From: Lunularia cruciata
Lineage: Eukaryota; Streptophyta; Marchantiopsida; Lunulariales; Lunulariaceae
DNA: 64,000 nucleotides
NCBI GenBank assembly: GCA_948567375.1
Contig: OX419757.1
Location: forward strand, 5,394,001 to 5,458,000
Direction of reading: 5' to 3'
The position numbers were made by a program, and so were the translations under genes. The notes beneath the pieces were generated by a model that worked only from the letters and a program-made list of their open reading frames with translations, was not told the DNA's origin and ran no database searches. Positions 57,836 to 64,000 of this stretch are shown one piece after another (positions within the stretch are counted from its first letter, which is position 1; each line of letters starts with the position of its first letter).

Positions 57836-58250
57836 CACCCATACTCATGATCATGATTGTGTTTGTGATAATGTGGTTAGGACTGTCATTTTTATTGTGG
57901 TCTCATGACCATCATCCCCTCTGTTAGTGTTGGGATTGTCTCACTCCGATGATATCTTCTTCTAATACTAACTACATGTTAGTGTATTTTTATGGGTGAT
58001 TTGTTACAAGCCCTAAGTAATATTTACTAATGTTATTCTTATTTGGGTATTTAACTAGTTGCAAGAAAAAATAAACAAAAAAATTTACATAAGGAGATGC
58101 AAAGTGTGCTACAAAGCTCTATGAGCTCCTTAATATAACTGGCAACTTGTATGAAGTTAGTCTACATTTCTTGGAACTTTGTGTTAGTATGACCATGAGC
58201 ATTCAGAGCAAGACGTAATGCCAACCAAAACAAACAAGCTCTTAATATAA

Positions 58251-58414
58251 AGTACAAGATGATGAGATATGAGTACAAGTTATGAAGTACAAGATGAGGT
58301 ACAAGATATGAAAGATGAGGTCCATATATGAGATACAAAGTATGGAATATGAAATATAAGTATGAGGCAAAAGATACAAAGTATAGGGTGAGTTATAAGA
58401 GATGAGGTAAGAGA
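58251..58414. repeat. Degenerate purine-rich tandem repeat
   Basis: Repeated variants of 'agtacaagatgatgagatatga', such as 'gaggtacaagatatgaaag' and 'gagatacaaagtatggaat', with an irregular 15-25 bp period. Confidence 0.65.
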
Positions 58415-58500
58415 TTCCACATGATCTTCTACTAGGCTAATGATTTCATTCTAGAATTTTGTGTACACAAACATTGGCACTACGATCATCACCATTGAGA

Positions 58501-58524
58501 AATCATGATCACGTGATCATGATT
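58501..58524. repeat. 24-bp perfect palindrome
   Basis: 'aatcatgatcac' followed by its exact reverse complement 'gtgatcatgatt', with the E-box-like core cacgtg at its centre. Related 'catgatcatgatt' sequence recurs at 57850. Confidence 0.8.
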
Positions 58525-61500
58525 GCAATTACAAGAATCAAGACCATGAGGATCATTGTCTTTATGATCCATGTAGAGGAGGCTTGGTGTTTTTCTTATG
58601 TCATCTTATCGTCCACCTCCATGGTTATCTTCTAAATCAATGATAAATAGTACAATCTCTTGTTCTAGCTTTAACAGCTTTCTTGACCTTTCATTACTCT
58701 TCAAAAATTAGAATAGCAAACAAAAATTTAATAGCATGAAGGTGGTCACCACATACCTAATTCTAATTCTCACTAACCAAAGATAGTTACATAATCAATA
58801 GCTTAAAAGGATCAATGCCTTATAAACAACTATTTTGATAGTTGAGATATACAACAACTAATAATCAATACTTGCTAGTTTAAGTATGCTAAACAAATCA
58901 TCATTTAGTGAAGATTTCAGAATCTTTGATTTAGTAATACACTCATTGTAATGTTTGATGATTTGAGTTGTGGAAAGAACACACAAAAAGACAAGTTTTT
59001 CTTTTTGAAGTTCTGATTCTTCTTGATGTTTTGATGCTAGATTTTGAAACTTAATAATTAAAAAGGATTTCCATACTTTCTTGAGTAGTGTAAGACTGTC
59101 TACCACAAGACACAAATATTACATTCTATAGTGACTTTTTGATAGACAATATCCAAGCATTTAAGTACAAAGTTGATTGAAATTATTTACTAATTTAGAT
59201 TTTTCACTTAATATTTTGAGTCATAAAGTATAAAACTAATGACCTTATCAATATTAAATGGTGAAAACATAACTATGTGTGATTATCTACTAAAAAACTA
59301 TTTAATAAAAAAGTTGCATTGTGCACCTCAAATCTTTTCATTTCCAATATATTATGTCATATATGAAGAAAGAATAAAATCCAAAATCTCAATAGTATTA
59401 AATACAAAAACCATGACTAGAAAGGATATTATGCCTTGTAAACCTCTTTAATTTCTAAAGTGTTTTGTACGGAAATATTTCCTTTAATAGTTGAATTCAA
59501 AAAAGGTCAAAAAACTATAATACCTTGAATATAAAATCACATTTTACTTTTGAGATTTGTACTATGACTATCACTATAGCTAGAAGAAAATTACAACCAA
59601 CTTAAATAAGCTTCAATGTTTAGTTTTCATAATATCACATTTTGAATAAAAATACATTTTACCTTCACTTTACTCTTGGAGGTCTTTGAAGGTTTACCTA
59701 TCATTTGAAGAAGTTCTCTCTTCTTATTGATCTGTCTAATAGTAGTTAGATTTACAACTTCTCATTTATGTGTATATAAATTATCTTTGATTACCTTAAA
59801 AATGTAGTTGTAGTTTGTAAGTAAGTACAAAATCAAAGGCAAATAAATGTAGAGTTTGATATATCCAATAATTGATTCTTGAATCTCAATATACCACTTT
59901 CTTCAACTATAGACAAGTTCATGGAAAATACTTAGTATCTCGAGTATCAATAAAGTTTAATCTATATCAATAGATCAAATTCTCCTTGGAGTTATCTTGA
60001 TATCATAAAATTACTACTTGATGAGACTATCTCGGTGGCACAAAATGACTTCTAATGCATTCTCACTTTTCAATATAGCAAATCTTGAATGAATAGTTTG
60101 AAATAATTTTATATATAATGAGTTATATCATTGTATGCAATTAATCAAAAGCATCCAAAAAATGAGATTTTTCTAGAATATGAATAACTCATACAAAATA
60201 TAAAGTGATTTTTAAATGAAAAGTATACCATGTAAGCTAAGTATCAATGTGGTTTATTTGCACAGTGTGCATAAATAAATTTTTAATTTTTCTAGGATAG
60301 TTTTAGGACTTTAGGAGGACTTTTCACTTTAGTAGTAGATTTTGCTCTTAAATTAATGAAAATTTTAAATGATGGTAGTAATTTAATTAAATTAATATTT
60401 TTATAATTTTAATGCAAGGTTGCTTTATAGAGCACATTATGCTATATGGTTTCCAAGAGAGAAAGAAATTAAAACGATCTTAGTGACTTAAATTAAAATT
60501 TATCACAAAATATAATATTATAATAATATTTTAACTATAGAATTATATATATCTAAATTTTCATAGATATATATGATTCATATATATTAGAATAATATTT
60601 CATGCATATTTATTTATTTGATGGTTTTACAAATATAAAATTTAATTATAGTTTTATATGATATAAGATTAACTATCTTAAGGATCTTAAAGTTTGATAT
60701 ATTTCTTGGATATATTTAATATCTTTTATATTTTGAAATATTTTTTTAATAAAATATTATCTTAATTGGTTACATGTGCATTTGGTTTGTTGATTATTTC
60801 ATTTAATGAAGGCTCATAACAATGCAATATTAACAAGTATTGAGAACCAAAAGATATTGCAAAAAACTAGGAAATATCAACTAGATAGTTCAGATATGTA
60901 AACGTGGAGTTCAATGTCTAAGAACTCGGAAACTTAAATTGCAAATTTGAAAGTTAATAGTTATGGTTAAGAAGTTTATTAAGGTCCTATGTTTGGAGAC
61001 CTTAAGAATGCGGAGTAACTAATGAACACTAATGAAACTAGTAAAGACTAGAATGAAGTTTGCATAGGCTTTGATCCTTGAGTCTTACCATTTTAGATTC
61101 TAAAATCATAAAATGAAATACCCAAAAGAAAAAGGAATTATGTTTTTACTTCCATACTTTTATACTTTTAAGGTTTTTTTATATGATTTTGGTCAAAATT
61201 CAACAAGCTTTTGAATGCAACAACAACCACTTGAAACTAATATCACATACAAGATTTACCAAACTTCATAAACAGGATGTTTTTGTGTCGTATGACTATT
61301 ATAATTCTGTTATAATTCTATAATTCTAAAACTATTATAATTCTGGCTCTTATATTATTATTGATTGAGTAATCCTTGATTTTTTAGTCTTAATGGTTTT
61401 GACTTTAAAGTCACAAAAGGTATGATGTATCTAAGAGAAAAAAAAGGAACTTATGTTCTTCTATATTGGAGCTTTATTTTGATCTCATAAGATATGAAAG

Positions 61501-61990
61501 TCAACGACCTTTCCAACCTTATCACAACGGCTTATGATTGACACTAAAGAGAAGATTATCAAATTTTTATAACTAAAGTCTTTTACATTGATTTCCAATT
61601 TACTCCTTTGGACTCCAAATTTTTATTGAATAAAATTTGATACTTAAATCTTATAGTTTTAGATGTCAAATTTGTAGAACGGCAGATGAATCGTATTAAA
61701 TTTTTTTTCATTTCTCTAAAATATCTATATTAATGGATTTTATAATTAATAGGTATATAAAATGAAAAATTCAATAAACTTTTCATAACCACCATGTAAA
61801 ATGGACACATGGACACTAGGTAAAAGTATTATAGGAATACACAAATAAAATTTTCTATTATACTTTCTCAAGTGTGTTATTTTTATTTTTATATTTTGTA
61901 ACATAATTTAACGTGTGTTTATTGCTCTACAGAGAACATTGACCAGTGCAAAATAATCACATTAGGTGATGTTTTTTATGATGCTCCGAC

Positions 61991-62185
61991 AATAATTTAT
62001 AGACCATTCCCTATTGCATGACTCAAATAAAATTGTAAAATTGGGGCTAGCCCATTTTACGTCTTTTTGTCTTCCCCGTCTTCCAATAATTTGTAGACTT
62101 TACCATATTGTATGGCAAATGGTCTTATTTCGATACTATTATGGCTGCCTAGCCCCATTCTACCTCTTTTGTCCTCCCGTCCTCC
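61991..62185. repeat. ~95-bp tandem duplication upstream of the transporter gene
   Basis: Unit 1 (61991-62084) and unit 2 (62085-62185) share 'aataattt.tagac', 'tattg.atg', 'ctagccc.attttac' and 'gtcttccccgtcttcca'-type segments in the same order, with about 20-25% divergence by eye. Confidence 0.65.
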
Positions 62186-63009
62186 ATGATTCTACGCGGT
62201 CGCCTTTCCGACCAAGCCCCACTAGGATTGATACGAGACAAAGAGAAAAGACTTTTCAAGTAGAGAGGAGAGAAAGTTCTAATGCTAACCCTAAATTCTC
62301 AATGAGCTGTTTTGAAATTACGGTCTAGGAGACTTAACCAAATCCATCGAAGGAGTAAGTAAACTTATGAATCTGCAAAATAAAACTGATTCTACTCTTC
62401 ATTTGCTCCCGCTAAATTTGTGTGGAAAAATAAGTGCACCTTACGGAGAGAGAATGTATAGGATTATTTTCATTCTCCGTAAGTAAGCAGATCAATTAGT
62501 GTAATTAAACACATCCCTGAAATATCTCGTCACATTTGGGACGATTTCTGTCGGAAAGAGAGAGCAGTTAGATCATGAACTCCTCAGAATCCACAAGGTG
62601 CTTGTGGGGACGAGGCAGACAGTTTTTGGTGCGCAGTTCCGGAACAATGGAGTCCATCCTTCTGCTATAATTGACCCATTTTCCCTCATGGGTTTTACCA
62701 CTGTTCGGCTTCTTCGGCTTGAGGGGTCTTCCCCATCTTCCTTGAAATCCTATGTGTGTCGGTTTCTGACTAGTTGTCTTTCTGCCATGATTGAACCCAA
62801 CCGCAATGGAGGAACAGCCCCAAACAGTCAGTGGAACGAACTTGAACTTTATTGAGTTGAAGTCTCAATTATCCCATGAGCAGCCAGACCTTGCCAATTT
62901 ACTCCAGAGCTGATCGGCAAGCCTCTCGGTTGGGGATTAATTGCAGTTTGATTGGTTGATTTGCGGGCATGGCCGTCATCTCCATGTAGAGTTTGTGACG
63001 ACACACAAA
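62186..63009 (+). promoter_or_regulatory. Probable promoter and 5' leader of the transporter gene
   Basis: GC content rises here compared with the intergenic DNA. An inverted CCAAT ('gattggttg') lies near 62950, and a 6-residue upstream frame (ATG 62969 to TAG 62987-62989) lies 20 bases before the main ATG. No TATA box is clear. An 85-codon frame at 62598-62855 has no recognisable domain. The assignment rests on position. Confidence 0.4.
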
Positions 63010-64000
63010 ATGTCTGAAATTACGGAGAAGGGGCGGTCCGCAGATTCGTGGCGATGGATCCGGGGAGTGGTGTATATTATCTTAGTGGCTTTGATTTGGA
63101 TTGCGGCGAGCTTTGTGGTGCAATCGGTTGTTGATAGTGGAGTCTCCCCGTTTCTGATTACGTACATTTGCAATTCGCTGTTCGTGGTGTATATTCCGAT
63201 CGTCGAAGGCAGTAACTGGATAAAATCTTTGTTTGAGAGAAAGGGATGGGGCAAAACCCTAGATAGCAAAGCTCGCGACTTATCAGAGAAAGGTGCGGAA
63301 AGAATGCAGCAGGTGATTTCTAGTTCAGAGAGGCAGGGTTTGTTAGAAAACCGAGGGGGAGGCGAGGCAGCAGGAGCAGCAGCCGGGGGAAGAAGCGAGG
63401 TGGAGACTGATAGTGCCAGAAAGGAGGAGGAGGAGGAACTGCAACAAGGGGAAGTCTTGGAGCAGGAAGGGGAGAATTTGCTGATATCAGGGAAGAATTC
63501 AGGGGGGGTGTTCAATGAGGAAGAAGGGAAAAAAATGGACGACGTGGAGGATAAGCAGCCTTGGTCAAGGAAGAGAACTGCTCTAGCCGGGCTGTCAATA
63601 TCTCCATTTTGGTTTTTGGCTCAGCTTACATATAATTTCTCGTTAAAATTCACAACTGTGACATCAAATACCATACTGAGCACGACGTCAAGTTTGTTTA
63701 CGTTACTCGTATCTGTTCAGTTTTTAGGGGAAAGGTTTACATGGGGGAAGCTGGTTAGTGTGCTTCTGTGTATGCTTGGGAGCGTTTTAGTGGCTCTAGG
63801 AGATTCCTGGAAAGAGGAAACTGAAATTGCATCCAGGCCATTCTTGGGAGATGTTCTTACCTTAGTATCGGCTATGTTTTATGCCACATATACTGCGCAG
63901 ATTCGAGTTCAAGTGCCGGATGAAGCAGATGGAAAGGGGAAATGCAGCACAGCTCTTGTGTTAGGGTATATTGGTCTCTTTAATGCTTTGATATTTGGAC
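63010..64000 (+). CDS. SLC35F5/EamA-family membrane transporter, 5' part (runs off the window)
   Basis: Drug/metabolite-superfamily transporters of this kind have about ten membrane helices; plant members of the SLC35F5-like branch are annotated as EamA-like transporters and substrates are largely unknown. Start ATG 63010 (context acaaaATGt) opens 330 codons without a stop or intron to the window end. TM1 is about residues 21-43 ('VYIILVALIWIAASFVVQ'), TM2 about 46-64 ('PFLITYICNSLFVVYIPI'), and TM3-TM6 about 196-297 with the family signature 'SNTILSTTSSLFTLLVS', 'FLGERFTWGKL' and 'LGSVLVALGDS'. Residues 98-190 form a long acidic, Gln/Gly/Ala-rich loop between TM2 and TM3, typical in position but unusually low in complexity. 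No lesions are seen. This is the only gene here that looks functional. Confidence 0.88.
   Translation, partial: MSEITEKGRSADSWRWIRGVVYIILVALIWIAASFVVQSVVDSGVSPFLITYICNSLFVVYIPIVEGSNWIKSLFERKGWGKTLDSKARDLSEKGAERMQQVISSSERQGLLENRGGGEAAGAAAGGRSEVETDSARKEEEEELQQGEVLEQEGENLLISGKNSGGVFNEEEGKKMDDVEDKQPWSRKRTALAGLSISPFWFLAQLTYNFSLKFTTVTSNTILSTTSSLFTLLVSVQFLGERFTWGKLVSVLLCMLGSVLVALGDSWKEETEIASRPFLGDVLTLVSAMFYATYTAQIRVQVPDEADGKGKCSTALVLGYIGLFNALIFG

Larger units (their letters stand above)
57836..61990. other. AT-rich intergenic DNA
   Basis: More than 4 kb with no recognisable gene. A short-frame scatter (58858-59115 minus, 59239-59451 plus) shows no domain. It contains the repeats and palindrome listed separately, and a small cluster of 'tataattct' units near 61300-61345. 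Confidence 0.5.

Noticed and set aside
62598-62855. 85-residue frame as a separate gene upstream of the transporter
   Set aside because: No domain, no splice context, and it lies where promoter or leader sequence is expected.
62976-63515. 179-residue minus-strand frame
   Set aside because: It is the antisense of the transporter coding sequence, whose membrane helices and family motifs are clear on the plus strand.

Overview
This looks like nuclear DNA of a land plant: AT-rich, intron-bearing, and dominated by nested LTR retrotransposons whose primer-binding sites match plant initiator-Met tRNA. The only gene that looks alive is a plant-type SLC35F5/EamA-family transporter running off the right edge (63010-64000). 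The left end holds a dead fungal/microbial-type (TRI5-like) terpene synthase beside two dead CYP71-clan P450s. Microbial-type terpene synthases are known mainly from non-seed plants, so a fern or other non-seed plant is plausible. A gymnosperm is the alternative; the sequence alone does not decide.

Layout. 1.7-11.8 kb: relic of a terpenoid locus, with a TRI5-like synthase on the minus strand (1664-2588), a truncated P450 pseudogene (2754-4200), and a second P450 pseudogene (4785-11812) split inside exon 1 by a young Ty1/copia element (5103-9980; LTRs differ by one substitution and two 1-base gaps). 11.8-19.5 kb: mostly unassigned AT-rich DNA with a 133-bp fold-back and several small tandem duplications. 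19.9-33.3 kb: an old Ty3/gypsy element (here 'F') carrying a complete but dead chromovirus (copy A, 20333-26614, TSD ATTTA), a solo LTR (26657-27249, TSD GTTTT) and further LTR fragments, followed by gag-protease of a different gypsy type ('G'). 36.5-45.7 kb: a chimeric element whose LTRs and integrase tail belong to one family (minus strand) but whose interior is a near-identical duplicate of copy A (copy B, plus strand); it abuts the best-preserved chromovirus (copy C, to 45694). 45.7-57.8 kb: minus-strand gypsy remains. Element E (LTR 57366-57835) is joined through its chromodomain to the reverse transcriptase of copy D, giving a 217-residue open chromodomain-RT fusion. 57.8-63.0 kb: AT-rich intergenic DNA and the 5' flank of the transporter gene.

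The window is a record of nested insertion, solo-LTR formation and recombination between retroelement families around one living gene and one dead specialised-metabolism locus. All percentages are estimates by eye from the printed sequence.
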